From Azohydromonas aeria (GTDB taxonomy: Bacteria > Pseudomonadota > Gammaproteobacteria > Burkholderiales > Burkholderiaceae_C): a stretch of 64,000 bases of DNA. Of this stretch, positions 19,107 to 28,166 are shown in pieces (positions within the stretch are counted from its first letter, which is position 1; every line of letters starts with the position of its first letter). The stretch is taken from positions 62,001-126,000 of the forward strand of contig NZ_VIDQ01000007.1 in assembly GCF_009760915.1 (NCBI RefSeq), in the 5' to 3' direction. The notes under the pieces were generated by a model. The model searched no databases. It worked only from the letters and a program-made list of their open reading frames with translations, and was not told where the DNA came from. The position numbers and the translations under genes are program-made.

Positions 19107-19778
19107 ATGAACAATTTCCTGACCGCCGTGGGCGCGCTCACTCTGGGCGCGGCCGCCGTCTACCTGTCGGACCCGGAACAGGGCCGCCACCGCCGCGCGC
19201 TGCTCAAGCGCCGCTTCGCCGCGGCGGCCGGCGAGACGATGGACGCCATGGAGCGCGCCGGCCGCGAGGCCGCCGCCCAGGCCGATGCAGCCGCCGCCCA
19301 ACTCCAGGACGCCGGCCGCAGCCTCCTGCACCGCGCCCGGGCGCTGGCGCATGACGCGGCCGACGAGGGCCGGGAGAAGGGCTCGCAAGGGCTGCGGCAG
19401 GTGCGCGAGCTGGCCCTCGCGGGCCGCGAGCGCCTGTCGGCCCGCCTGCACGGCGTGCGGCGCGACCTGGAATCCGGACTCCCCCGGGACAGGCACGGCC
19501 CGGGCCTCGGCACCGCGCTGCTGTCCGTCGCGGCCGTGGCCGCACTGGGGGCGGCTGCCATGTACTGGCTCAACCCGCAGCAAGGCCGGCAGCGCCTGGC
19601 CCAGGCGCGCGACCGGGTTTCGCACCTGGGCCAGGCGATGGCCCGCCTCACGCACCGGCCCGCGCAGGAAGAGCCGCCGGGGCAGGGCGCCCACATGGCC
19701 GAACTCGGCGCGCCGGCCGACCCCTGGCGCCCGCAGCAGGCGCCGGGGCACGAGCGGGACGGCGCGGCGCTGCACTGA
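19107..19778 (+). CDS. YtxH-like membrane protein with a duplicated motif
   Basis: 223 residues; AAGGAGAGG seven bases before the ATG sets the start. It has two short hydrophobic segments, LTAVGALTLGAAAVYL at the N-terminus and LLSVAAVAALGAAAMYWL near residue 140. Each is followed at once by the same motif: SDPEQGRHRRALLK and NPQQGRQRLAQ. Between them is a long Ala/Arg/Glu amphipathic helix region. This layout resembles YtxH/general-stress proteins, here in a doubled form. The function is unknown; membrane-linked stress protection is the family suggestion. Confidence 0.65.
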   Translation: MNNFLTAVGALTLGAAAVYLSDPEQGRHRRALLKRRFAAAAGETMDAMERAGREAAAQADAAAAQLQDAGRSLLHRARALAHDAADEGREKGSQGLRQVRELALAGRERLSARLHGVRRDLESGLPRDRHGPGLGTALLSVAAVAALGAAAMYWLNPQQGRQRLAQARDRVSHLGQAMARLTHRPAQEEPPGQGAHMAELGAPADPWRPQQAPGHERDGAALH

Positions 19779-19845
19779 GGCCCCGCTGACCCGGTGACCC
19801 GATCCCTGGAGCGGGCCGAGGCTGGAGACCCCGGCCTCGGCCCCC

Positions 19846-19873
19846 GCCCCGGCCCCGGCCCCGGCCCCGGCCC
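19846..19873. repeat. GC-only hexamer tandem repeat
   Basis: About four to five copies of ggcccc/ccggcc in tandem follow the YtxH-like gene. It is intergenic and lies beside the end of the small minus-strand frame at 19877. Such tracts are prone to slippage. Confidence 0.6.
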
Positions 19874-19876
19874 GCG

Positions 19877-19987
19877 CTAGCGCGCCGTCCTGGGCACGGG
19901 CGGCTGCGGCGTGGGCGGCAGCCGCTCGGGCTGCTCCAGCGGCGAGTCCGGGACGGTGGCGGCAGGCGGGGTCGCTCTCTTCTTCAT
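19877..19987 (-). CDS. 36-residue Pro-rich ORF coupled to the esterase-like gene
   Basis: The frame starts MKKRATPPAATVPDSPLEQP and ends VPRTAR before a TAG. Its ATG overlaps the TGA of the upstream gene (ATGA at 19984-19987), the usual arrangement for translational coupling. Basic start, nine or so prolines, no hydrophobic segment. No family recognised. It may be a genuine small protein or a fortuitous overlap; conservation of the overlap in relatives would decide. Confidence 0.4.
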   Translation of the reverse strand: MKKRATPPAATVPDSPLEQPERLPPTPQPPVPRTAR

Positions 19988-21309
19988 GTCGGAACTCCGG
20001 TCAGGGCCTGCAGCGCCTCGCACCGGTCCAGGTGCGCCACGGCGTCGAACTGCGCCGGCAGGCAGGCGTGGAAATAGTGGCTCCAGCGCTCGGTGCCGGG
20101 CCGGTAGACGGCACCGATGCCGCGCTCCAGTCGCGGCGGCTGCAGTGCCTGGCGCAGGGCCGCCGGGGCGCCGCGCGTCAGCGGCAGCACGAAGTGCCCG
20201 AGGCCGCTCTCGTGCAGCAGCCGCTCGACGCTGTCGATGCGCGAGGGCTGCAGCACCATGGGCAGCGCCGGCGCGTCCCAGTCGGGCGCGGCGGCCAGCA
20301 GGCCCTCGTGCGCGGTGATGCCCAGCAGGAAGGTTGAATCCGCATCGGCCTGCCCGTCACGCAGCAGCTGCCCGAGGCTGAGCTGGCCGTGCGCGGCCCG
20401 GTCGGTGGCGCGGGCGTCGCCGGCCTGCGCGTTGTGCGTCCACACCACGATGCGCGCCGCTCGCCCGTGCTGCACCGCCAGGTGCTCGCGCAACGCCTGC
20501 AGCGTGCCGGCCAGGTGCCGGGTGCGCACGTTCCAGCTGTCGGCGCGGCCGGCGAGCAGGCCGCGCCAGTGCGCCTCGCCGTCCCGCAGCGCCAGCGCCT
20601 GCCGCGCGGCGAAGAAGCGCTCGTCGGGCACGTCGGCGCCGGCCGAACCCTGGCGTGCCAGGCGCTGCCCGGCATGGCGCGCCCGGTTGGCCAGCAGCGC
20701 CAGGAGCTCGCCTTCGGCGCCGGCTTCCAGGCCAAAAGCCACGGCGTGGCCGGGCGCGGCCACGTGGTGGGTGAAGTCGTCCTGGCAGGCGAAGCGCTCG
20801 CGGGCGCGCCGCGCGGCGGCCGGGTCGGCCTCGTCCAGGTGGCGCAGCAGCGCGTGCCGGGCCTCGCCCGCATCATGGAAGTCGAGCCCGAAGAAGCCCG
20901 CGGGCCGCGCCGCGCCGGCACCCTGTGCCTCGTTCCAGGCGCGCAGCGCCTGCAGCAGCGCCATGGTTTCGGCATTGCGCCAGGTCCAGCCCGGGAAACG
21001 GCCGAATCCGCCGAGTGCCTGCGCCGCCGAGGCGTCGGGCGAGCGGCCGTGCAGCCAGCGGTGCACGCGCAGCGCCGCGCCGGCATCGGCGTCCACGGCG
21101 ACGGCGTCGAAGCCGCGCTCCGTGACCAGCCGCCGCGTGATCTCGGCGCGCAGTTGCTGGCCTTCGCGCGAGCCGGGCGCGGCCGCGCCCAGCACCACGA
21201 CGCGCGCGTCGCCGGCCAGGTCGAGCAGGCCGTCCAGGGCGTGCGGGCCGGTGAGCGGACGCGCGGATTGCCGTATCGCCTGCAAGGCGGCTTCTCGGAA
21301 CTTGGTCAT
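19984..21309 (-). CDS. Erythromycin-esterase-family protein
   Basis: 441 residues; GGGAG precedes the ATG at 21309. Family signs include the EIT..LV..RGFDAVAVDADAG segment, WTWRNAETMALLQALRAWNE, FFGLDFHD and the late IVVWTHNAQAGDAR, matching the order of conserved blocks in the erythromycin esterase/succinoglycan-biosynthesis family (PF05139). No signal peptide. Members range from macrolide hydrolases to proteins of unknown role, so resistance must not be assumed. Several members in proteobacteria sit with phosphoribosyltransferase genes; here no such neighbour is seen. It diverges from the AI-2E permease gene at 21553. Confidence 0.75.
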   Translation of the reverse strand: MTKFREAALQAIRQSARPLTGPHALDGLLDLAGDARVVVLGAAAPGSREGQQLRAEITRRLVTERGFDAVAVDADAGAALRVHRWLHGRSPDASAAQALGGFGRFPGWTWRNAETMALLQALRAWNEAQGAGAARPAGFFGLDFHDAGEARHALLRHLDEADPAAARRARERFACQDDFTHHVAAPGHAVAFGLEAGAEGELLALLANRARHAGQRLARQGSAGADVPDERFFAARQALALRDGEAHWRGLLAGRADSWNVRTRHLAGTLQALREHLAVQHGRAARIVVWTHNAQAGDARATDRAAHGQLSLGQLLRDGQADADSTFLLGITAHEGLLAAAPDWDAPALPMVLQPSRIDSVERLLHESGLGHFVLPLTRGAPAALRQALQPPRLERGIGAVYRPGTERWSHYFHACLPAQFDAVAHLDRCEALQALTGVPT

Positions 21310-21552
21310 GGCGGTGCTCCCCGGGCGGTGCGTGCAGGACGGTGCCTGCCGAACCGCGAGCCGGCCCGGCCGCCGTCCCGGCCCGGCTGCGGCAACCGCC
21401 GTTCCCAGCAAGCGCACGGATTGCGGCTGGATCGGGACGGCGCGGCGGCCCGGGGTACCGCCTGAAAGCGGGGCCATGCCGGGACGGGAACTTGCCATGA
21501 CCGGCCAGCCGTCCCGGCCGCCTTCCACCGCATTCCCACCCCCTTGCCCGAC

Positions 21553-22617
21553 ATGCCCGACGCCCCGCCGCCCGCCCTGCGCAGCTTCACCCTGCGCGTG
21601 CTCGTGGTGCTGGCGCTGGGCGCGCTGGCGCTGTTCCTGTGGCGCGTGCTGGACGTGCTGCTGCTGGCCTTCGCCTCGGTGCTGGGGGCGATCCTGCTGC
21701 GCGCGCTGGCCGAGCCGATCGCCCGCCGCGCCGGGGTGTCGCCCAAGGTGGCGCTGGGACTGTCGGTGCTGCTGGTGCTGGCGCTGCTGTCCGGGGCGCT
21801 GGCGCTGTTCGGCGCGGAAGCCGCAGCGCAGCTCACGCAGCTTATCGACCAGTTGCCGGGCGCCTGGAGCGACCTGCGCGGGCTGCTGCAGCACAGCGAG
21901 GTCGGGGCGATGCTGCTGTCCGGGCTGCAGGACGCCGGGCCGGTGCTGGGCCCGCTGCTGCAGCGCGTCACGCAGTTCACGGCCGCCACCGCCGGCGTGC
22001 TGGTGGGGCTGGTGCTGGTGGCCTGCGGCGCGGTGTACATGGCGGCCGACCCGGGCCTGTACCGGCGCGGCCTGCTGAAGCTGTTCCCGCGCGCCGCGCG
22101 CGCGGAGGTCGAGGCCGTGCTCGATGACGGCGGCCAGGCGCTGCGGCTGTGGCTGATGGGACAGCTGGCGATCATGGCCGCGGTCGGCCTGCTCACCGGG
22201 CTGGGGCTGTGGGCGGTGGGCATGCCCGCGCCGCTGGCGCTGGGGCTGATCGCCGGGCTGGCCGAGTTCGTGCCCTACGTCGGCCCGATCGTGGCGGCCG
22301 TGCCCGGCGTGCTGCTGGGCCTGTCGCTGGGCCCGGAGATGGGCCTGTACGCGCTGGCGGTGTACGTGGTGGTGCAGCAGCTCGAAGGCAACGTCATCAC
22401 GCCGCTGGTGGCCAAGCGCATGCTGGAGTTGCCGCCGGCGCTGGTGCTGTTCGCCGTGGTGGCGCTCGGCCTGGTGCTGGGCCCGCTGGGGCTGGTGCTG
22501 GCCGCACCGCTGACGGTGCTGCTGGCCGTGGCCGTGGCGCGGCTGTACGTGCGCGACGCGCTCGACACGCCGGTGCGGGTGCCGGGCGAGGAGCAGGGCG
22601 GAGCCCGTCAGGACTGA
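21553..22617 (+). CDS. AI-2E family (PerM/TqsA-type) membrane transporter
   Basis: 354 residues from ATG 21553; a TTG at 21544 is in frame. About seven to eight hydrophobic segments are visible (for example LFLWRVLDVLLLAFASVLGA and LWAVGMPAPLALGLIAGLAE). The conserved family end block is present: EFVPYVGPIVAAVPGVLL, then VQQLEGNVITPLVAKRMLEL. Family members export autoinducer-2 or ions in some species; the substrate here is unknown. High GC, typical of the window. Confidence 0.85.
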   Translation: MPDAPPPALRSFTLRVLVVLALGALALFLWRVLDVLLLAFASVLGAILLRALAEPIARRAGVSPKVALGLSVLLVLALLSGALALFGAEAAAQLTQLIDQLPGAWSDLRGLLQHSEVGAMLLSGLQDAGPVLGPLLQRVTQFTAATAGVLVGLVLVACGAVYMAADPGLYRRGLLKLFPRAARAEVEAVLDDGGQALRLWLMGQLAIMAAVGLLTGLGLWAVGMPAPLALGLIAGLAEFVPYVGPIVAAVPGVLLGLSLGPEMGLYALAVYVVVQQLEGNVITPLVAKRMLELPPALVLFAVVALGLVLGPLGLVLAAPLTVLLAVAVARLYVRDALDTPVRVPGEEQGGARQD

Positions 22618-22821
22618 CGCGCCGGCCGGCCCGTGCCGATCCCGGCGACAAAACCGGCACCAATGCCATGTCCAATTTGAAACAAGCGGGGCCATGGATT
22701 TTTTCAGCCCCCAATCGGGGCCGTAACGGGTTCATGGTTTTCGGCGCCGGGTTCTTCGGTATTTAATATTCCCGGGCCGATGGGTCGTCGGTGTCAGCAG
22801 GAGTGCTGAAATGCAGTGCCG

Positions 22822-23649
22822 ATGGATATCATGGCGCTGGGTGCCGTTGCGGCGGCATCCGCGAATATGGCCCGCGCCGATGCGACGTTCGACGTGCGAT
22901 TGAAGGATTTCGGCTACCGCCTGATCGACCTGCGCCCGGACGACGGCATTGCGCCGGCGCTGGCCCTGGGTCCCAATTTTTACAATCTGCGCGCGGATGT
23001 CGGCAGCGATTCATGCATGCCGCCCTATTGCAGTGCGCAGGGTTCATATGTCCACAAGGGCGGGCAATTTGACGATGGCGGCAGCCTGTTCCGCGAGGTG
23101 GATTTTCCGTACGCCGAGGCGGCTTTCGGCATTTCCGGCGCCCTGGCCAGCCACAGCCTGGAGATCCACGCGCAGGGCGTGGCGCGGAACACCCGCGCCA
23201 GCCGGGTCTTGAGCAGCCGCGCGACCTTGACCGGCACGCCGGCCTACAGGGTGGCGTTCACGGTGACGCCCTTTACCGAGGTGGTGTGGAGCGGGACGCT
23301 GCTGGTGGACCTGGCCCAGACCCTGGGGCGGCGCGGGGCGCGGGTGGAGGTCGCCGATGCCGAGGGCCGCATGCTGCTCACGGACGAGGCGGGGGAGACG
23401 GTGGAACAGGCGTTCTTCGGCCATTACCTGACCCCGGGCCAGGTGGACCGCCGCAGCGGGATGCAGGATTTCGGATTGGGTTTTGCCAATGCCGGCGCGC
23501 AGTCGCGGCAATTCACCCTGGAAACCCGGTTCGATCTCCAGGGCGAGAGCTTGTTTCCCGTGCCCGAGCCCGGGACGAACTGGCTGATGCTGGGCGGCCT
23601 GGGCCTGCTGGCGGGCGTGGCCGGCGCGCGGCGGCGGGGCTCGGCATGA
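22822..23649 (+). CDS. PEP-CTERM sorted secreted protein, first paralogue
   Basis: About 275 residues from ATG 22822. The C-terminus is a PEP-CTERM signal: VPEPGTNWLMLGGLGLLAGV then ARRRGSA, recognised by exosortase for surface sorting. After a signal-like stretch (ALGAVAAASANMARA) the mature part begins ATFDVRLKDFGYRLIDLRPD. That phrase recurs in the next gene, so the two are tandem paralogues. The signal peptide lacks basic residues in this frame. A better-placed ATG with AGGAG upstream (22811) lies in another frame and would supply MQCRW, so a frameshift near 22820 is possible. Function unknown. Confidence 0.75.
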   Translation: MDIMALGAVAAASANMARADATFDVRLKDFGYRLIDLRPDDGIAPALALGPNFYNLRADVGSDSCMPPYCSAQGSYVHKGGQFDDGGSLFREVDFPYAEAAFGISGALASHSLEIHAQGVARNTRASRVLSSRATLTGTPAYRVAFTVTPFTEVVWSGTLLVDLAQTLGRRGARVEVADAEGRMLLTDEAGETVEQAFFGHYLTPGQVDRRSGMQDFGLGFANAGAQSRQFTLETRFDLQGESLFPVPEPGTNWLMLGGLGLLAGVAGARRRGSA

Positions 23650-23687
23650 AAACCGCCCTGAATCATTCGGCCCGCGGGAGAGCCGCC

Positions 23688-24545
23688 ATGAAAACCGGAT
23701 TTCCGCTGCCACTGCTGGCCGCGCTCGTCATGGCGGCGGCCTGGCCCAGCGCGCATGCCGACATATCGGCCCGGGCACGCCTGGACAATTTCGGCTACCG
23801 GCTGGTCGATTTGCGGCCGCGCGACGGCATGGCGCCGGCGCTGCGTTTCGTGCGGGGCGGGGATTCGTCGGCCAGCGTGGGTCTGACCGAAGGCTCGCGC
23901 GAGGAATTCGAAAGTCGTTCCAACGGCCTGTCCAACTTCGCGCCCATGGTGTTGCGGAGCGACCTGCCCGGGCTCCATGCCGAGGCGCGGATGGGCGGCG
24001 TCTTCGGCGCGGGGCCGGGCCGTTTCAGCGCGGTCGCGAGCGGCTTCCTGCGGAGCCGGGCCGCGGAAGACGTGGAGCGCGGCTTCGGCGCCTTGCTGCA
24101 GCCGAGCTTCGAGAGCTATGGCGACGGCCTGTTCGAGGTCACGCCCTTCACCCGGGTCGTGTTCTCCGGGGTCGTGACCACGGACGTACGCCGGACCGTG
24201 GCGGATTCGGCCAGCTTCGTGCAGACCGCGCAGGCCAGCGTGCACCTGACGTACAGCACCCAGCCTGGCTGGAGCGAGCGGCGCGAATACGGCGTGGAGC
24301 TGGCGGGCGGCGCCGAGAGGCACCGGCGCTTGCGCCAGAGCGTGAGCTTCACGTTTGAAAACGCCGGCAGCAGCGTCGGCAACGGCGTCCTGGGCATCCA
24401 GGTCCTCGCCACGGGGCAGGTGTCCCCGGGGCTCATGCCTGGCGCGCTGGCGCCGGTGCCCGAGCCCGCCACGCTGGCGCTGCTGCTGTGCGGACTGGGC
24501 GTGGTGGCCGGGGCGGCCGCACGGGGGCGCCGGCGCGGCGCCTGA
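23688..24545 (+). CDS. PEP-CTERM sorted secreted protein, second paralogue
   Basis: 285 residues. GGGAG lies upstream of ATG 23688, which gives a classic signal peptide (MKTGFPLPLLAALVMAAAWP, cleavage after AHA). An in-frame ATG at 23646, overlapping the previous stop, is possible but worse. The mature part opens ISARARLDNFGYRLVDLRPR, matching its upstream paralogue. A middle segment, FEVTPFTRVVFSG, parallels FTVTPFTEVVWSG there. The C-terminus is VPEPATLALLLCGLGVVAGA with an Arg-rich end (PEP-CTERM). Likely exported and processed by an exosortase encoded elsewhere. Ligand or role unknown. Confidence 0.82.
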   Translation: MKTGFPLPLLAALVMAAAWPSAHADISARARLDNFGYRLVDLRPRDGMAPALRFVRGGDSSASVGLTEGSREEFESRSNGLSNFAPMVLRSDLPGLHAEARMGGVFGAGPGRFSAVASGFLRSRAAEDVERGFGALLQPSFESYGDGLFEVTPFTRVVFSGVVTTDVRRTVADSASFVQTAQASVHLTYSTQPGWSERREYGVELAGGAERHRRLRQSVSFTFENAGSSVGNGVLGIQVLATGQVSPGLMPGALAPVPEPATLALLLCGLGVVAGAAARGRRRGA

Positions 24546-24636
24546 AGCGCCCGCCCGGGCGTGCGCGCCGGGGAGGGCGCGGGGCGTCGCTTATGCTGCG
24601 CCGCCTTTCGTCTCCCGCCTGCCGCGCGCGCCGCCG

Positions 24637-25884
24637 ATGATCCTGAACCACGTCTGGGTTGCCTTCGTCCTCATCGGCTTTCTCGCGGCGCTGGTGCAGC
24701 TGCTGCTCGGCGACACGGGCGTGTTCGGCCGCGTCATGGCCGGCATCTTCGACACCGCCCGGCTCGGCTTCGACATCTCGCTGGGCCTGGTGGGCATCAT
24801 GAGCCTGTGGCTGGGCGTGATGCGCATCGGCGAGCAGGCCGGGCTGATCCGGCTCTTCGCGCGCGCGCTGGCGCCGTTCTTCGAGCGGCTGTTTCCCGAC
24901 ATCCCGCGCGGCCACCCGGCCGGCGGCAGCATCGTCATGAACCTCAGCGCCAACATGCTGGGCCTGGACAACGCGGCCACGCCGCTGGGCCTGAAGGCCA
25001 TGCGCGAGCTGCAGGAGATCAACCCGCGCAAGGACACCGCGAGCAACGCCATGGTGACCTTCCTGGTGCTCAACACCGCGGGCATCACGCTGATCCCCAC
25101 CTCGGTCATCGCGCTGCGCCAGTCCATTGCCATCGAGCAGGGGCTCACCGGCTTCAACGGCGCGGACATCTTCCTGCCTACGCTCATCGCCACCTTCATC
25201 TCCTTCACCGCCGGGCTGCTGGCGGTGGCGGCGTGGCAGCGCATCAATTTGCTGTGCGCGCCGGTGCTCATCTTCTTCGCCGGCTTCGTCGGCTTCACCG
25301 GCGGGCTGTACGCCTGGCTCAGCAGCTACCCGCCGGCGCGCATGGCCGAGCTGGTGGGCTTGCTGGGCAGCGGTGCGGTGGTGAGCGTGATCGCGCTGTT
25401 CGTGGCAGTCGGGGCCTGGCGGCGCATCAATGTGTACGAAACCTTCGTCGAAGGGGCCAAGGAGGGTTTCGATGTGGCGGTGCGGATCATTCCGTACCTG
25501 ATCGCGATCCTGGTGGCGATCTCGATGTTCCGCAGCACCGGCGGGATGGATGCGCTGGTCAACCTCATCGGCCGCGGCGTGGCGGCGCTGGGCCTGGACA
25601 CCGCCTTCGTGCCGGCGCTGCCCGTGGGCCTGATGAAGACGCTCTCGGGCAGCGGCGCGCGTGGCCTGATGGTGGACGTGCTGCGCACCTACGGTGTCGA
25701 TTCGTTCCAGGGCCGGCTGGCCTCGATCATCCAGGGCTCGACGGAAACCACCTTCTACGTGCTGGCGGTGTACTTCGGCAGCGTGGACATCAAGCGCACG
25801 CGCCACGCACTGGCCTGCGGGCTGATCGCGGACGCGGTGGGGCTGGTGGGGGCCATCGGGGTGGCGTACTTGTTCTACCGGTGA
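24637..25884 (+). CDS. Nucleoside-recognition-domain membrane protein (SpmA-SpmB fusion type)
   Basis: 415 residues with about eight hydrophobic segments. Two copies of the nucleoside-recognition/Gate domain occur. The first, SpmA-like, contains GGSIVMNLSANMLGLDNAAT and FLVLNTAGITLIPTSVIALR. The second, SpmB-like, contains EGAKEGFDVAVRIIPYLIAI and SGSGARGLMVDVL, and ends with a QGSTETTFYVLAVYFGSV element. In spore formers SpmA and SpmB are separate; fused forms are common in proteobacteria, where the transported substrate is not established. Confidence 0.85.
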   Translation: MILNHVWVAFVLIGFLAALVQLLLGDTGVFGRVMAGIFDTARLGFDISLGLVGIMSLWLGVMRIGEQAGLIRLFARALAPFFERLFPDIPRGHPAGGSIVMNLSANMLGLDNAATPLGLKAMRELQEINPRKDTASNAMVTFLVLNTAGITLIPTSVIALRQSIAIEQGLTGFNGADIFLPTLIATFISFTAGLLAVAAWQRINLLCAPVLIFFAGFVGFTGGLYAWLSSYPPARMAELVGLLGSGAVVSVIALFVAVGAWRRINVYETFVEGAKEGFDVAVRIIPYLIAILVAISMFRSTGGMDALVNLIGRGVAALGLDTAFVPALPVGLMKTLSGSGARGLMVDVLRTYGVDSFQGRLASIIQGSTETTFYVLAVYFGSVDIKRTRHALACGLIADAVGLVGAIGVAYLFYR

Positions 25885-25976
25885 GGGGTGCGGGTTAGTC
25901 CCGAATCCGGCGGGTAGGATCGACGACGGCCGCCCCGGCCCCTGTCGAAGTACGCGAAGTAGAAGGATTGCCCCCG

Positions 25977-28166
25977 ATGCTCCCCGCCGCCACCGTCCAG
26001 TCCCTGATGCGCGCCGACCATGGCGACCCCTTTGCCGTGCTGGGCCTGCACGGCCCGGACGAGGACGGCGCCTGGTGGTTGCGCGCGCTGCTGCCGGGCG
26101 CGCGGCGCGTGCGGGCGGTCGCGCCGGAGGACGGCGCCGACATCGCCGAGCTGCAGCGCATCGAGGGCAGCGACGTGTTCGAGGCGGCCGTGGCCGGGCC
26201 GCTGGAGCCCTTCGCCTACCGCTGGCGCGTGGACTGGGACGGGCTTGAGGTGGACGTTGACGACCCGTACCGCTTCCCGCCGCTGCTGGGCGAGATCGAC
26301 CTGTGGCTACTGGCCGAAGGCACGCACCTGCGGCCGCACGAGGCGCTGGGGGCGCAGCTGCTCAGCGTTGATGGCGTTGAGGGCGTGCGCTTCGCGGTGT
26401 GGGCGCCCAATGCGCGGCGCGTGTCGGTGGTGGGCGACTTCAACCACTGGGACGGCCGCCGCCACCCGATGCGGCTGCGCCGCGAGGCCGGGGTGTGGGA
26501 ACTCTTCATTCCCGGGCTCGCGGCCGGCGCGCTCTACAAGTTCGAGCTGCTCGACGCGCACGGCCAGGTGGCGCTGCGCGCCGACCCGATGGCCTTCGCG
26601 GCCGAGCTGCGTCCGGGCACGGCCTCGCGCGTGGCCGCGCTGCCGCCGCGCCGGGCCATGGCGCCGGCGCGCGCCGCGGCCAACGGCCTGGATGCGCCCA
26701 TGAGCATCTACGAGGTCCACCTGGGCTCCTGGCGCCGGGGCGAGGGCAACCGCTGGCTCACCTACCGCGAGCTGGCCGGGCAGCTGGTGCCCTATGCGCG
26801 CGAGATGGGCTTCACGCACCTGGAGCTGCTGCCGGTGCACGAGCACCCCTTCGACGGCTCCTGGGGCTACCAGCCCACCGGGCTGTACGCGCCGACCTCG
26901 CGCTTCGGCACGCCCGAGGATTTCGGGGCCTTCGTGGACGCGGCGCATGAGGCCGGGCTGGGCGTGATCCTGGACTGGGTGCCGGGCCACTTCCCGACCG
27001 ACGCCTTCGCGCTGGCGCGCTTCGACGGCACGCACCTGTACGAGCATGCCGATCCGCGCGAGGGCTTCCATCCGGACTGGAACACGCTCATCTACAACTT
27101 CGGCCGCGCCGAGGTGCGCAGCTTCCTGATCGGCAACGCGCTGTACTGGCTGGAGCACTTCGGCATCGACGGGCTGCGCGTCGATGCGGTCGCTTCCATG
27201 CTCTACCGCGACTACAGCCGCGAGGCTGGCCAGTGGCTGCCGAACCGCCACGGCGGGCGCGAGAACCTGGAGGCCATCGACTTCCTGCGCCGCATGAACC
27301 ACGTGGTGGGCACCGAGCGGCCCGGGGCCGTGACCATTGCCGAGGAGTCCACCGCCTGGCCCGGCGTGAGCCGGCCGCCCGGCGGCGACGCGCTGCACGG
27401 GCTGGGCTTCCACTTCAAGTGGAACATGGGCTGGATGCACGACACCCTGGGCTACCTGGGCCGCGAGCCGGTGCACCGCCCCTGGCACCACGACCAGCTG
27501 CGCTTCGGCTTCATGTACGCCTGGAACGAGAATTTCGTCTTGCCGCTGTCGCACGACGAGGTGGTGCACGGGAAACGCTCGCTGATCGGGCGCATGCCCG
27601 GAGACGACTGGCAGCGCTTCGCCACGCTGCGCGCGGGCTACGGCTGGATGTGGGCGCACCCGGGCAAGAAGCTGCTGTTCATGGGCGGCGAGATCGCGCA
27701 GGAGCGCGAGTGGAACTTCGAGAGCAGCCTGGACTGGCACCTGCTGGAGCACGGGCCCAATGCCGCGCTGCACCGCGGCGTGCAGCGCCTGGTGCGCGAC
27801 CTCAACGCGGTGCTGCGCCACTTCCCGGCGCTGCACCGGCGCGACGTGGACCCGGGCGGCTTCGAGTGGATCCGCCACGACGACAAGGCGCACTCGGTGT
27901 TCGCCTTCCAGCGCCGCGACGACGCCGGCGGCGTGATCGTTGCGGTGTCGAACTTCACGCCCGTGGTGCGGCACGGCTGGCGCATCGGCGTGCCGCGGGC
28001 CGGGGCGTGGCGCGAGCTCATCAACACCGACCTGGACGTCTATGGCGGCAGCGGCGTGGCCAGCGGCGTGCGCCATGCCGAGGAGGTGCCCTGGGACGGC
28101 CACGCGCATTCCCTCGTCATCAACGTGCCGCCGCTGGCGACGCTGCTGTGGGCGCCGGCGGAATGA
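25977..28166 (+). CDS. glgB: 1,4-alpha-glucan branching enzyme
   Basis: 729 residues, the usual GlgB length. The start is ATG 25977 with AGAAGG upstream (TTG 25968 is in frame). Domains: an N1 module, a CBM48 ([20 protein letters not shown]), the GH13 barrel and a C-terminal beta domain. Catalytic residues are visible: nucleophile Asp403 in [10 protein letters not shown], acid Glu456 in TIAEES, and Asp527 in LSHDEV. It cuts alpha-1,4 chains and makes alpha-1,6 branches in glycogen. It is the first gene of glgBXCAP-malQ and overlaps glgX by ATGA. Confidence 0.97.
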   Translation: MLPAATVQSLMRADHGDPFAVLGLHGPDEDGAWWLRALLPGARRVRAVAPEDGADIAELQRIEGSDVFEAAVAGPLEPFAYRWRVDWDGLEVDVDDPYRFPPLLGEIDLWLLAEGTHLRPHEALGAQLLSVDGVEGVRFAVWAPNARRVSVVGDFNHWDGRRHPMRLRREAGVWELFIPGLAAGALYKFELLDAHGQVALRADPMAFAAELRPGTASRVAALPPRRAMAPARAAANGLDAPMSIYEVHLGSWRRGEGNRWLTYRELAGQLVPYAREMGFTHLELLPVHEHPFDGSWGYQPTGLYAPTSRFGTPEDFGAFVDAAHEAGLGVILDWVPGHFPTDAFALARFDGTHLYEHADPREGFHPDWNTLIYNFGRAEVRSFLIGNALYWLEHFGIDGLRVDAVASMLYRDYSREAGQWLPNRHGGRENLEAIDFLRRMNHVVGTERPGAVTIAEESTAWPGVSRPPGGDALHGLGFHFKWNMGWMHDTLGYLGREPVHRPWHHDQLRFGFMYAWNENFVLPLSHDEVVHGKRSLIGRMPGDDWQRFATLRAGYGWMWAHPGKKLLFMGGEIAQEREWNFESSLDWHLLEHGPNAALHRGVQRLVRDLNAVLRHFPALHRRDVDPGGFEWIRHDDKAHSVFAFQRRDDAGGVIVAVSNFTPVVRHGWRIGVPRAGAWRELINTDLDVYGGSGVASGVRHAEEVPWDGHAHSLVINVPPLATLLWAPAE

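Noticed and set aside
19984-21309. Macrolide resistance gene
   Set aside because: The family match is to a broad group with many non-resistance members, and no mobile context or other resistance gene is present.
22685-22722. Hairpin ccccaatcgggg next to a T run
   Set aside because: The T run precedes the stem on the plus strand and becomes an A run on the minus strand, so it cannot be an intrinsic terminator in either direction.
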